Source of the DNA: Pseudomonadota bacterium
Lineage (GTDB): Bacteria; SAR324; XYD2-FULL-50-16; JAHJRI01
NCBI GenBank assembly: GCA_022360105.1
Contig: JAKSDL010000308.1
Span: forward strand, 1-19,119
Length of the DNA: 19,119 bases
Direction of reading: 5' to 3'
Positions 7,506 to 16,048 of the stretch are shown here, piece by piece. The notes below the pieces were generated by a model. The model made no database searches and was not told where the DNA came from. It saw only the letters and a list, made by a program, of their open reading frames with translations. Every line of letters begins with the position of its first letter. Positions within the stretch are counted from its first letter, which is position 1. A program made the translations under genes and the position numbers.

Positions 7506-10500
7506 ATGCAGCTTCGTTTATTTTTATTTATCATTCTAAGTATTTTTATCTCGGAGTTGATTGTTGCGCAAGTCAACGATCCAGCTTTTACCAGACCGAT
7601 CAAGGGGATTGAAGAGAGAGAAAACAGGCAGCTTGGGAACAAGAAGAACCACGGCATTCTGGTACCGGTTGATGAAGTGGAAAAAAGAATTCAATCGGAA
7701 AAGGAACCTGGTGCGGCTGGGATAATAGTCAGAACGGAACATAAGGAAGTTAGTGAAGCCGGATCATCTACAAATCTATTGTTGAAACTCAAATCCAAAC
7801 CTCTGGAAAATACGACTTTAAGAATTACTGCAGGTGATTCGTCTGAATTGGAGTTGTCGCTATCACAGCTGACCTTCAGTCCTGCGAACTGGTCTGAGGA
7901 ACAGATATGCAAGGTAAAAGGATTAGATGACGATGTTGTCGATGGAGATACCACCAACATCATACGAATTGAAGTGATCCGGGGAGATTTCCGTTATTCG
8001 GGTTTGAGGCCTGTTATGACGACAATCATAGTCAAAGATGATGATACTGCTGGATTAGAACTGGGAAAAATAAGCGGTGATACGGATGAAAAAGGAAAAC
8101 AAGCAAAGTTTTCTGTAGTCCTTAGATCTTCTCCGCAGGCCCCCGTAAGCATCCCGGTAATTAGCAGCAACCGCTCGGAGGGAACGGCCAAGCCTGAAAT
8201 GTTGATCTTTTCCAAAAAAAATTGGAATAGAAAACAATGGATTACCGTGACCGGTCAGAATGATTTTCGTCAGGATGAGGATACGAACTATTCGATCAAA
8301 ATAGGTCCCACAGCAAGCAAGGATAAACACTACAACAATCTGGAGCCTCCAGCAGTCAGGGTGATCAATCGAGCAACCTCTGCAACCATGCGCACGGTTG
8401 AGCATTCCAGAAGAAGTAATGTGGTAACTTCAAAGAGTGAAAAAACGACGTCTTCAGGCTCCAACATAACAAGCGGAATCCCATTTCAGCTTCAACCCCT
8501 GAAAGATATACCATCCGCAACTCCAAGCTATAAATTACGGGTCGATCCCACATCTGCGGAGGTTTCTGAAAACGGCACCAGGGTTCAATTAAGAATTCAG
8601 CTGGAATCGCCGGTCTTAACCACAATCCCACTTTTGATCTCAACAGATGATCCCACTGAAATTAGTATTGAACCTGAAAATCTTGTCTTTCATCCAAATG
8701 ACTGGGATCAACCACAGATAGTAACCATAAGAGGAATGGATGATCGAGTGGCGGATGGCGAGCAAAAGTGTCATGTCATTATTTCACTGGACCAATCCAA
8801 AGCACAGCAATTCATTCGATTAAACAGCACCAGGGTTGCTGTAACGAATACGGACAATGATCAGCCCGGCTTTTATGTTGGGAAATACCAAGGTTTTACC
8901 GATGAAAATGGCAGCCAATCTGAAATTCCGATCAGATTGATGTCTCAGCCGCTCTATCCCGTTGAAATAACACTGCAAAGCGATTCACCCAAAGAGGCAG
9001 AAATCAGAACTCCAACACTGATTTTTAAACCCGGCAACTGGGATGTCTTTCAACAGGTGGTTGTGGTTGGAAAAAACGACTTTATTGCAGATGGTGACAC
9101 TCCATTTTCCGTGATTGCAAAGAAAATCAAGTCAAAAGACAAAGCGTATCATGAATTACCATTGAAAGGTATAAACCTGGTTAACAGGGAGATCGTTGCT
9201 GGTGCAAACAATGTGCGCATCTCAGGGGGTGCAGGTAATACAGTGGGAATAGGCACCTTGCCTGTTTCGGCGGAATCCGGTGGAAAAAACGAAATATCGA
9301 AACCTAAGTTAAAAGAGATCAAACAAGCCACGCAGAAAGCAGATTATTCAGTCGTCAAGCTGGCGGCAACCTCCTCCGAATCTGGTGGAGAGGCTGAATT
9401 AGAGGTTAAGCTAAATGCAAAACCAACCGATGCTGTTACCATAAAACTAAGCAGCAGCAATACGGCGGAAGGAGTGGTCAAACCGGAAGAACTTCGTTTT
9501 ACGGTTGATAACTGGAATAAGCCCCAGCGAGTTAAAGTAAAAGGCCAAAACGACGATATTAAGGATGGCGATGTTGTTTACCAGGTATTTCTACAAGCAA
9601 CCAGCAGCCGGGATTACCGCTTTAGTCGACTTTCAAGAAAAAGTATAAAACTGGTAAACCTGGATAATGATGAAGCGCGGCTTGTTGTCAGTTCAAATCA
9701 GCTCCAAACCACCGAAAACGGAAACAAAGCTGCAGTTAAGGTTCACCTGGGATCGAAGCCTTCTTCAGAGGTAAGGATACCGGTCGCAAGCTCCAATGTT
9801 AATGAAGGAATTGCTTCCCCTGCTGTGCTGGTCTTTGGTCCGGAAAACTGGCAGATCCCTCAAACAATAATTGTAGTTGGCCAGGACGACCTGGTGGCGG
9901 ATTTGGATAAGATTTATACAATCACCCTGGGACCAGCCAAAAGCGATGATTCCAATTATGCCGATCGTGTTTCCGGATCCTTGAAGGTAGTCAATAAAGA
10001 TAACGATACCGCTGCCTTGAAAATAAATTACACAAATACTGCTACAAGTGAAGGCGGCAGGGCGGTGAATGTCAGAATCAATCTACAAACCCAACCCCGG
10101 CAAAAGGTCGTATTAAAAGCTATCAGTACAAACAGGAGTGAGGGTATTCCCAAGCCTTCGAAATTAATATTTGATGCTACCAATTGGAAATACCCCCAGA
10201 CGATTCAAATTGTCGGTCAAAACGATGAGATTAATGATGGTGACATTGACTACCAGGTCAAGCTTTCCACCCAGTCGGCAAAAGATCCACGATATCGAGA
10301 ATTGCCGGACAAGGTGATCAAACTGATCAATGAAGACGATGACAGGGCCGGAATCCGCTTGGGTGAGGTTTCCGGTCGGTTAAGTGAGAATGGGGATGAA
10401 GCAGCCTTTTCAGTCAGGCTCCGTTCTCAACCTCTTCACGACGTTTTGGTGTCCTTAAAGAGCTCGAATCGGAATGAAGGTATCGTGTTGAACAACCAGT

Positions 10501-12527
10501 TGCAGTTCTCGCCTAAAAACTGGTCGGTTGCACAATCGGTCAAAGTCAAGGGGCAGGACGATTCTATTGCTGACGGAAATAAACCAATCCATATTACTGC
10601 TGAAGTGAAACGCAGTAAAGATCCGAGGTACGAGCTACTGGACCCTGTAAACATCGAATTGGTGAATCAGGACAATGATAAAGCCGGTTTTCGAATTATC
10701 CAGCCAAAAGGAAAAACCTCTGAAAACGGAGACCAAACTACTTTTTCAATAGCGCTGACTTCAAAGCCTTCCGCGAAGGTTACCATCGGCTTAAACAGTA
10801 ATGATCAATCAGAAGGAACGATAAGTATCAGATCCCTGTCATTCACGCCTAAAAACTGGAATCAGCCACAGCGTGTCACCGTATCAGGAGTCAACGATCA
10901 GCTGGTGGATGGTGAACAAAATTATGCCATAGTCCTGCAACCTGCCAAAAGTGACGACAAGAGTTATAATGGCATAGATCCCCCGGATGTTCAGTTGTCA
11001 AATCTGGATAATAATCTTACCACGTTTTTTGTCAGCAAAATTCACGGTAATACCAGCGAGAGTGGTCGAAAGGTAAGTTTCAACGTGCGTTTAAATGCTG
11101 CACCGAAAGGGAAAGTGACAATTAAAATAGTATCGGATCAGCCACAAGAGGCAGCCCCTGATTTGGATATGTTGTGGTTTGATTCATCCAATTGGGACCA
11201 AAATCAAAAAGTGACGATTTCAGGCTACGATGATTTTATTGATGACGGAGATATTCCCTACCAGATCACTATTACTTCTTCCAGCGATACGGACCCGGCT
11301 TATATGGATATTCCACCTGTCAACATCAAGTTGTTCAACAGGGATAACGATGAGTGTGGAATTTTGGTAAAACCGATTAATAAAATGTCTTCAGAGTCAG
11401 GAGAGGAAGCCAAATTTTCCGTACGCCTGACTTCGGAACCGACATCGTCTGTGGTGTTGCTATTTGAAAGTACTAATCCTGGCGAGGGGAAGTTAATCAC
11501 CAAACATGCTGCATTTCTCAGTCATAACTGGGACAAGGAACAAATTATAAGAGTCAAAGGCGTTGCAGATTACCTGGTGGATGGCAACCAGGAATTTGCG
11601 ATAACAAGCTCCGGTGCAGTGAGCAGTGATCCTCTTTATAACAAGCTCCCGTTTGAAAAGGTAAAGCTGGTTAACAAGGATATGGATGAGGCGCGATTTA
11701 TTATAGGAGCGCTCAGCGGAGATACTACGGAGGCTGGCGAGAATGCGACTTTCACGGTTCGATTGAGTTCCAAACCCAGGGCACCTGTTCTAATCGGACT
11801 TAAGAGTGACAATCCACAGGAAGGGAGGGTGGACAAAAACAGGCTTAAGTTTGACGAAAGCAACTGGGACAAAGACCAGGTCGTTACCATCACCGGAATA
11901 GATGATTTTATCAAGGATGAAGACAAGCGTTACCATATTGTCTTTTCTTCTTCAGTCAGTGATGACGGACATTTCCACGGATTATCACCCCGCTGGATTT
12001 CGTTAAAGAACCTTGACAATAAAAAGCTGACCATCGGTCTGTACCCTTTTTATGCAGCTCCCTTGGGCAGCTTTGCCGAGGATTTTGACGCCACTCTCGG
12101 TTACGCTTTGAACGGAGGATATGTCTGGAGTGGATACGTCACAATCACAGCGGCCTATCAATCGGTCAGTTTGACTGGTACTCCGGAACGTTCTCTGTAC
12201 GGAGATATGCATAAAGTCGAGCAGACTCTGACCTTAAATAATCTGGCTTTTGGGTTGAAAATTGTTCTAGTGAAACAACCGATCCAATTCTCCGTCGAAC
12301 CATTCCTGTCGCTGGTCAATTGGAACTATCACTCCACCACGTTGACGGATGGCACAGAGCAGGAAAACCAGGGGCAAGACTTTGCAGCCGGTATCAAAGC
12401 GGGTATCGATTATCCGCTATACGAAAGCTTGTTCTTAGAGTCGGGAATCCATTTTATGCAACTCACCGGTGGTTTGGGTAACAGGCAATTGCTCATGCTT
12501 GGGGCCGGTTTGTATCTGCCGTTTTAG
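7506..12527 (+). CDS. Exported protein: 12 Calx-beta-like repeats plus C-terminal outer-membrane beta-barrel
   Basis: The protein has 1673 residues and is a larger paralogue of the gene before it. Residues 1-21 are a signal peptide (MQLRLFLFIILSIFI... ending IVA, with mature Gln next). Twelve Calx-beta-like repeats lie between residues 72 and 1505. They are contiguous except for two low-complexity Ser/Gly-rich linkers at about 291-340 and 562-612. Residues 1506-1673 form a barrel-like domain with amphipathic strands, ending in LYLPF with the C-terminal Phe typical of BAM-assembled outer-membrane proteins. A GLGN(N)R turn before the last strand is shared with the upstream protein. The 36-bp gap and lack of a terminator suggest co-transcription. 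The signal peptide supports the ATG at 7506; the ribosome site (CCGGA) is weak. Likely location is the outer membrane, with repeats in the periplasm or at the surface. A Ca2+-stabilised adhesin or envelope spacer role is inferred, not shown. Confidence 0.85.
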   Translation: MQLRLFLFIILSIFISELIVAQVNDPAFTRPIKGIEERENRQLGNKKNHGILVPVDEVEKRIQSEKEPGAAGIIVRTEHKEVSEAGSSTNLLLKLKSKPLENTTLRITAGDSSELELSLSQLTFSPANWSEEQICKVKGLDDDVVDGDTTNIIRIEVIRGDFRYSGLRPVMTTIIVKDDDTAGLELGKISGDTDEKGKQAKFSVVLRSSPQAPVSIPVISSNRSEGTAKPEMLIFSKKNWNRKQWITVTGQNDFRQDEDTNYSIKIGPTASKDKHYNNLEPPAVRVINRATSATMRTVEHSRRSNVVTSKSEKTTSSGSNITSGIPFQLQPLKDIPSATPSYKLRVDPTSAEVSENGTRVQLRIQLESPVLTTIPLLISTDDPTEISIEPENLVFHPNDWDQPQIVTIRGMDDRVADGEQKCHVIISLDQSKAQQFIRLNSTRVAVTNTDNDQPGFYVGKYQGFTDENGSQSEIPIRLMSQPLYPVEITLQSDSPKEAEIRTPTLIFKPGNWDVFQQVVVVGKNDFIADGDTPFSVIAKKIKSKDKAYHELPLKGINLVNREIVAGANNVRISGGAGNTVGIGTLPVSAESGGKNEISKPKLKEIKQATQKADYSVVKLAATSSESGGEAELEVKLNAKPTDAVTIKLSSSNTAEGVVKPEELRFTVDNWNKPQRVKVKGQNDDIKDGDVVYQVFLQATSSRDYRFSRLSRKSIKLVNLDNDEARLVVSSNQLQTTENGNKAAVKVHLGSKPSSEVRIPVASSNVNEGIASPAVLVFGPENWQIPQTIIVVGQDDLVADLDKIYTITLGPAKSDDSNYADRVSGSLKVVNKDNDTAALKINYTNTATSEGGRAVNVRINLQTQPRQKVVLKAISTNRSEGIPKPSKLIFDATNWKYPQTIQIVGQNDEINDGDIDYQVKLSTQSAKDPRYRELPDKVIKLINEDDDRAGIRLGEVSGRLSENGDEAAFSVRLRSQPLHDVLVSLKSSNRNEGIVLNNQLQFSPKNWSVAQSVKVKGQDDSIADGNKPIHITAEVKRSKDPRYELLDPVNIELVNQDNDKAGFRIIQPKGKTSENGDQTTFSIALTSKPSAKVTIGLNSNDQSEGTISIRSLSFTPKNWNQPQRVTVSGVNDQLVDGEQNYAIVLQPAKSDDKSYNGIDPPDVQLSNLDNNLTTFFVSKIHGNTSESGRKVSFNVRLNAAPKGKVTIKIVSDQPQEAAPDLDMLWFDSSNWDQNQKVTISGYDDFIDDGDIPYQITITSSSDTDPAYMDIPPVNIKLFNRDNDECGILVKPINKMSSESGEEAKFSVRLTSEPTSSVVLLFESTNPGEGKLITKHAAFLSHNWDKEQIIRVKGVADYLVDGNQEFAITSSGAVSSDPLYNKLPFEKVKLVNKDMDEARFIIGALSGDTTEAGENATFTVRLSSKPRAPVLIGLKSDNPQEGRVDKNRLKFDESNWDKDQVVTITGIDDFIKDEDKRYHIVFSSSVSDDGHFHGLSPRWISLKNLDNKKLTIGLYPFYAAPLGSFAEDFDATLGYALNGGYVWSGYVTITAAYQSVSLTGTPERSLYGDMHKVEQTLTLNNLAFGLKIVLVKQPIQFSVEPFLSLVNWNYHSTTLTDGTEQENQGQDFAAGIKAGIDYPLYESLFLESGIHFMQLTGGLGNRQLLMLGAGLYLPF
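7719..12020 (+). repeat. Twelve Calx-beta-like protein repeats (second protein)
   Basis: Approximate units by residue: 72-182, 183-290, linker, 341-454, 455-561, linker, 613-723, 724-836, 837-948, 949-1060, 1061-1171, 1172-1284, 1285-1396 and 1397-1505. The first four repeats are grouped as two pairs by the linkers; the last eight run without a break. Units keep the T.E.G, SEG, NW, G.(D/N)D and DND landmarks with much variation between them. Confidence 0.8.
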
Positions 12528-12747
12528 AGACCTTTCGAAAAACAGGCTCCAGCTTTCCCGCCATTCAATTCCACCATGTACTTTTTTCGGTTAAAAGAAC
12601 TTCTCACCTTGCCGGATTCAACTCAATCCCATGGTTTGGCCTAGTCCTTGAAGATAAAATTTAATCCGATTATAAATAATTGACATCCCAATCTGGAAAA
12701 CCTTTAAGTCCAGGTTTATCGTTACTGATTTTCTACCAAGTGGTATT

Positions 12748-12769
12748 AAGCTCCTCCGGAGCTTTTGTT
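12748..12769 (+). terminator. Rho-independent terminator candidate
   Basis: AAGCTCC-TCC-GGAGCTT is a perfect 7-bp stem with a 3-nt loop, followed by TTGTT. It lies about 220 bp after the stop of the second repeat-barrel gene and would end that transcription unit before the glycosyltransferase. Confidence 0.55.
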
Positions 12770-12873
12770 AGATCGAGTTTATTGCATTTGGGTAGGATCA
12801 CAGGGCAATGTTATGGATTGTTTTCATTTTAATAATCAACAATCAAATGATAATTGCGAGTGGCTAATCATGC

Positions 12874-12900
12874 TGGATAAATCCCCCGGTGGTTTATCCA
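12874..12900. repeat. Hairpin of unknown role
   Basis: TGGATAAA (12874-12881) pairs with TTTATCCA (12893-12900). The stem grows to 10 bp with a G-T wobble and one more G-C pair, around a C-rich 7-nt loop. There is no T-run on either side, so a simple intrinsic terminator is unlikely. Confidence 0.4.
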
Positions 12901-13032
12901 AAATCAAATAACAGCTCTTCCAATTCGATCTATAGAGTTGACTGCGAACCATTTATAATCAGATTGATTTTTATAAAAATAAAAAATGGAGATTACACAA
13001 TAATTACTCTTGGAGTCGTCACACAAGGATTG

Positions 13033-13062
13033 TTGACTTAAGATTTCTGAAATAGTTAAAAT
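13033..13062 (+). promoter_or_regulatory. Sigma-70-type promoter of the glycosyltransferase gene
   Basis: TTGACT (13033-13038) and TAAAAT (13057-13062) each match five of six consensus bases and are 18 bp apart. Transcription would start near 13069, about 65 nt before the gene. Confidence 0.5.
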
Positions 13063-13133
13063 TTTTACACCCGGCCAGACTATACGGATGCGATAATCTT
13101 AGGTTAATGTAAAACCAAAACGATAAAACTGCC

Positions 13134-14273
13134 TTGAAAAAACTTCATATCATTATTTCAAAAGGATGGCACGCTCAAGTAGCGAATGCTTATTTGATAA
13201 TTAAACAGCAACGGGAGTCAGGAGAGAATATCGATGTTTGCTGTTTGATTAGTTCAAAAATAGATCAAAGGCTGAAAAAAGAAGGTATCGTTTCCCGGAT
13301 CTTTAATTTTAAGCATTACAACAATCCTGTCGCCTTTCTGACCTTCTGGAAATTACTGAAAAAAGGTGATTATCAAATCGTTCATTTGCACGGATACAAC
13401 GGCAAAACCAGGCTCTGGTTTGCCTGCAAGTTCTCCCGCAATCGTGTTCCTGTTATCTGCTCAAGTCGTGATCAACCAAAACCTGGTTTCTTTTTTAGAA
13501 GATTTTTCTGGACTCATTTCACTCACGTTCTGGTTCCCAACCAACTTGTTCTGTCACAATTACGCTCAGTTGCCCCTTGTCATTCAAAAATGACCGTTTT
13601 AAATCCACCCGTGGATACAAATCGATTTCAACCCTTACCCAAAAAGAAAAACTCATCGGTCAAGATTGGCATGTTTGCACGCTTTGATACAGTCAAAGGC
13701 TATCCAATATTTTTTGAAGCCTGTCAGATTCTACGAGACACATATAATCGATCTGATTTTCAAGTTATCATAGGTGGGACAAATTTTGAGATACATCGTG
13801 ATACTATTGATGGGCTGTTAGAGAACTATCGACTACGTGAGATAACCAAAGTCATTGGCGAAACAGTCTCTATCGAGAATGAAATAGCAAAACTGGATAT
13901 TGGGGTAATCGCATCAGTCGGTTCTGAAGAATTGAGCCGTATTGCGCTTGAATATATGTCATGTGGGGTGCCTGTGATTGCCACCCGTGTAGGAGGACTG
14001 CCGGAGTGCATTACCTTTGAAGAGGGGGGAATTGTGCCACCGGACAATCCGCACCAGCTGGCTAATCAGCTTAACGAACTCATTGATAATCCGGAACTGA
14101 GACAGAAAAAAGGTGCCCATGGCAGAAAAAAAGCCTTGGAACAATATTCTGTGCAGAAACACTGTGAGAGACTGGAACGCGATTTTTATTCCCAGCCCAA
14201 CAAAGAAGTCAAATCAATTTTAGCGCAGCAAGATATACACAGCGATCTTAATGAAAATGAAATACAGATTTGA
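13134..14273 (+). CDS. GT4-family glycosyltransferase
   Basis: The protein has 379 residues and a GT-B fold. It transfers a sugar from a nucleotide-sugar donor, most likely in lipopolysaccharide or other surface glycan assembly on the cytoplasmic face of the inner membrane. The N-terminal acceptor domain (1-170) begins with a beta-strand (KKLHIIISKGWHAQ) and contains VHLHGYNGKTR. The C-terminal donor domain has KIGMFARFDTVKGY (177-190) and the retaining EX7E motif in SEELSRIALE (E265, E273), then SCGVPVIATRVGGLPE. These are hallmarks of Glycos_transf_1. The start is TTG: an in-frame stop lies at 13110-13112 and no early ATG is available. A promoter is found about 70 bp upstream. There are no other glycan genes nearby, so the substrate cannot be deduced. 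The last 25 or so residues are a polar tail outside the domain. Confidence 0.88.
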   Translation: MKKLHIIISKGWHAQVANAYLIIKQQRESGENIDVCCLISSKIDQRLKKEGIVSRIFNFKHYNNPVAFLTFWKLLKKGDYQIVHLHGYNGKTRLWFACKFSRNRVPVICSSRDQPKPGFFFRRFFWTHFTHVLVPNQLVLSQLRSVAPCHSKMTVLNPPVDTNRFQPLPKKKNSSVKIGMFARFDTVKGYPIFFEACQILRDTYNRSDFQVIIGGTNFEIHRDTIDGLLENYRLREITKVIGETVSIENEIAKLDIGVIASVGSEELSRIALEYMSCGVPVIATRVGGLPECITFEEGGIVPPDNPHQLANQLNELIDNPELRQKKGAHGRKKALEQYSVQKHCERLERDFYSQPNKEVKSILAQQDIHSDLNENEIQI

Positions 14274-14562
14274 AATGAGAATGTAGATTAAATAGTCTGT
14301 TTCTTACCTGCCCATCACATCCTGGCGACCAAACCTTTGCAGACATTCTCCATTGTCCAGTGACCGATTCGATTTTTACGGGATTTTACTAATACTTCAT
14401 TTCAACCAAACTCCCAAGGCTCACTCTTAACATCCGTGGAGTCGATTATTGTCATTTACTTTGATATTGGGTAAATTTCCGTGAAAGGGCGTTTACAAAT
14501 TACGGTAAAAATCTACTTTCCTTGTTCAATGGCAGTTCCCAAAGTTTTCAATTGAAATAGCA
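14274..14562. other. Intergenic region before the unrecognised 475-residue gene
   Basis: No intact gene. The minus strand at 14315-14455 reads a broken 46-residue peptide containing IIDSTDVKS and GHWTMEN, which faintly recall transposase motifs. It has one internal stop and is not a confident call. The perfect palindrome TTTCAATTGAAA (14546-14557) sits 5 bp before the next ATG, in the ribosome-binding region. Confidence 0.35.
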
Positions 14563-15990
14563 ATGTCAAATAAACTCAAGCATATATCCGATAGCGAAAT
14601 CATCGACCTTTCATCTGATTCGGACATTCAGAAGCTGGCCAAGCCGGATGAACATGCCGGGAAAAACCTGCCGAAATCGACGATCCGCCGCATGACTGGC
14701 AAGTCTGAAGAAATCCTTAAGCTGATTCCCGATTCCCCCGAATTTATCAAGGGAATACGTACCGATGGATTTAAAAAGGAATCAAGCTGGTTCGGATTTG
14801 CTCAAAAAAAGGATCAAAAAAAGATCGAAACTGCTGTTGAAGATGCTCGAGCAATTTTGAACGCGTTTCTGGAAAACCAAACCCGTGACCCAAGAAAAAA
14901 TCTAAAAAAGTATGTCGAAAAATATGAGCAATCTCCTCACATGCAAGCCATCTGGGCCATTTATCTTTTCAATACTTCCAAGGATTTTTCGGAAAACAAA
15001 GATGTCAGCCCTATGGCGATTAACAGAATGGATGAAGATCGCCTGAAAAACCTGAAAAAAGCACTCCAGGGTATGATGTCCTCTATTTTCAGCGACTGCA
15101 TCACTTTCTATTACACAACCTGGTTGATTCAGATCTACAATGACTACCTTCACACACTGAATCGGATGCTGAAGTACAACTATTCCGTCATTTCGCAGGA
15201 AACTGACAAACGCTTTGAACAAATGGTCCGAAGAGTATACCAGGGTCAAAAGAAAGTTGCCGCCATGATCATTAAAAGAGAAGAACTGGATTCTTTCAAT
15301 ACCATGAGCCGCGCAATTTCCAACTCCAGCTATGCTGTCCTTAATCTTGCACCCAACAAAATCAAGGAAACCATAACCGCCCTGGAGCGTACCCAGGATA
15401 GGGATTTGGACGTCAAAGTCAACATTAACAACATCATGACCATATTGATCAGTGTTTTGACTCTTTATGTTCGTGTACCGACATTTTCCCAGAAGAAGCT
15501 CGTCAATAGACTGTTGAGTCAAATTCCCGATCCGGATAAAGAGATGGAAATGCGGAAAACAGTGGTTGTACTTTCCCAGTACGTGGCTGATTACAAGTTG
15601 GCTTATGCGGCAGCGGATTTGAATTCAAAACGCGCAGCGATGAAAACGGTTTATAAATATGCGCTGGGTATTGCAGATAACCAGATTAATGGTGAAATCT
15701 CTACGAAATGGCACGCCAATATTGTTTTAAGGATCGGCTGGGTGGCAATCAATTCCCAGGATGAAGTGCTTTTTCAGAAATCGGAATACCAACAGGTTTT
15801 AAAAACCGCGTATAATTACCTGGGATGGATTATTTCAAACAACACCATCCCCATCCAGGGAAAAGGAAAAGACCGCAGTAGCGAAGAAAAGGTAAGACAA
15901 AACCTTATCGATAAAGCCATTCAATCCCGAAGCAAAATCGTTACTATTGGAAAGACCGTAGATTTAGATCTGGACAGCGTCCAGAAGTAG
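14563..15990 (+). CDS. Hypothetical protein, 475 residues, soluble and mostly helical
   Basis: I do not recognise this protein. It has no signal peptide. A short hydrophobic stretch near 300-312 (MTILISVLTLYV) is more likely a buried helix than a membrane span. Residues 1-45 are polar and probably disordered (acidic SDSD and Lys-rich). The rest is rich in Lys, Glu, Asn, Ile and Leu, with patterns typical of helical bundles, for example AVEDARAILNAFL and RRVYQGQKKVAAMII. The C-terminal part (about 340-430) holds YVADYKLAYAAADL and TAYNYLGWII and may be a helical repeat or scaffold-type fold. The tail is again polar. The ATG at 14563 is the first good start; the ribosome site is weak and overlapped by a palindrome. 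It lies alone between intergenic gaps of about 290 and 440 bp, so it is probably monocistronic. No function is offered. Confidence 0.8.
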   Translation: MSNKLKHISDSEIIDLSSDSDIQKLAKPDEHAGKNLPKSTIRRMTGKSEEILKLIPDSPEFIKGIRTDGFKKESSWFGFAQKKDQKKIETAVEDARAILNAFLENQTRDPRKNLKKYVEKYEQSPHMQAIWAIYLFNTSKDFSENKDVSPMAINRMDEDRLKNLKKALQGMMSSIFSDCITFYYTTWLIQIYNDYLHTLNRMLKYNYSVISQETDKRFEQMVRRVYQGQKKVAAMIIKREELDSFNTMSRAISNSSYAVLNLAPNKIKETITALERTQDRDLDVKVNINNIMTILISVLTLYVRVPTFSQKKLVNRLLSQIPDPDKEMEMRKTVVVLSQYVADYKLAYAAADLNSKRAAMKTVYKYALGIADNQINGEISTKWHANIVLRIGWVAINSQDEVLFQKSEYQQVLKTAYNYLGWIISNNTIPIQGKGKDRSSEEKVRQNLIDKAIQSRSKIVTIGKTVDLDLDSVQK

Positions 15991-16004
15991 ATAAGCGGTT
16001 AAGC

Positions 16005-16048
16005 GTGTCTTTCGGTTTTAGTTCCGTAGGAAGGACACTGATGTTTTA
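16005..16048 (+). terminator. Possible terminator of the 475-residue gene
   Basis: GTGTCTTTC (16005-16013) pairs with GAAGGACAC (16030-16038) over 9 bp with one G-T wobble. TGATGTTTT follows. It starts 15 bp after the stop codon, which suits a terminator, but the loop is long and the T-run is imperfect. Confidence 0.35.

Larger units (their letters stand above)
12528..13133. other. Intergenic region downstream of the repeat-barrel genes
   Basis: No certain gene lies in these 606 bp. They hold a terminator-like hairpin (12748-12766), a second hairpin (12874-12900) and a promoter for the glycosyltransferase (13033-13062). A TTGACA at 12680-12685 has only a poor -10 partner (TTTAAG, 17 bp on). 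A 32-codon frame at 12813-12911 begins with ATG 8 nt after AGGG and ends past the second hairpin, but nothing else supports it as a gene. Confidence 0.45.

Noticed and set aside
4176..12527. Idea that the repeats are a CRISPR-like or recent DNA tandem array
   Set aside because: The similarity is at protein level with units of about 330 bp. DNA copies are strongly diverged and all stay in frame within two genes.
12680..12708. TTGACA followed 17 bp later by TTTAAG
   Set aside because: The -10 element is poor and the transcript would meet the hairpin terminator at 12748 within about 40 nt.
12813..12911. 32-codon frame with ATG 8 nt after AGGG
   Set aside because: It is short, without motif, and overlaps a hairpin. 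One plausible ribosome site in AT-rich DNA is not enough.
12938..12959. TTGACT and TATAAT upstream of the glycosyltransferase
   Set aside because: Both hexamers are good, but only 10 bp separate them, too short for sigma-70. The pair at 13033-13062 is better spaced.
14902..15522. Minus-strand open frame of 206 codons opposite the 475-residue gene
   Set aside because: It lies wholly inside a longer plus-strand gene with normal protein composition. The antisense translation has no recognisable motif and looks like a mirror of the sense codon bias.
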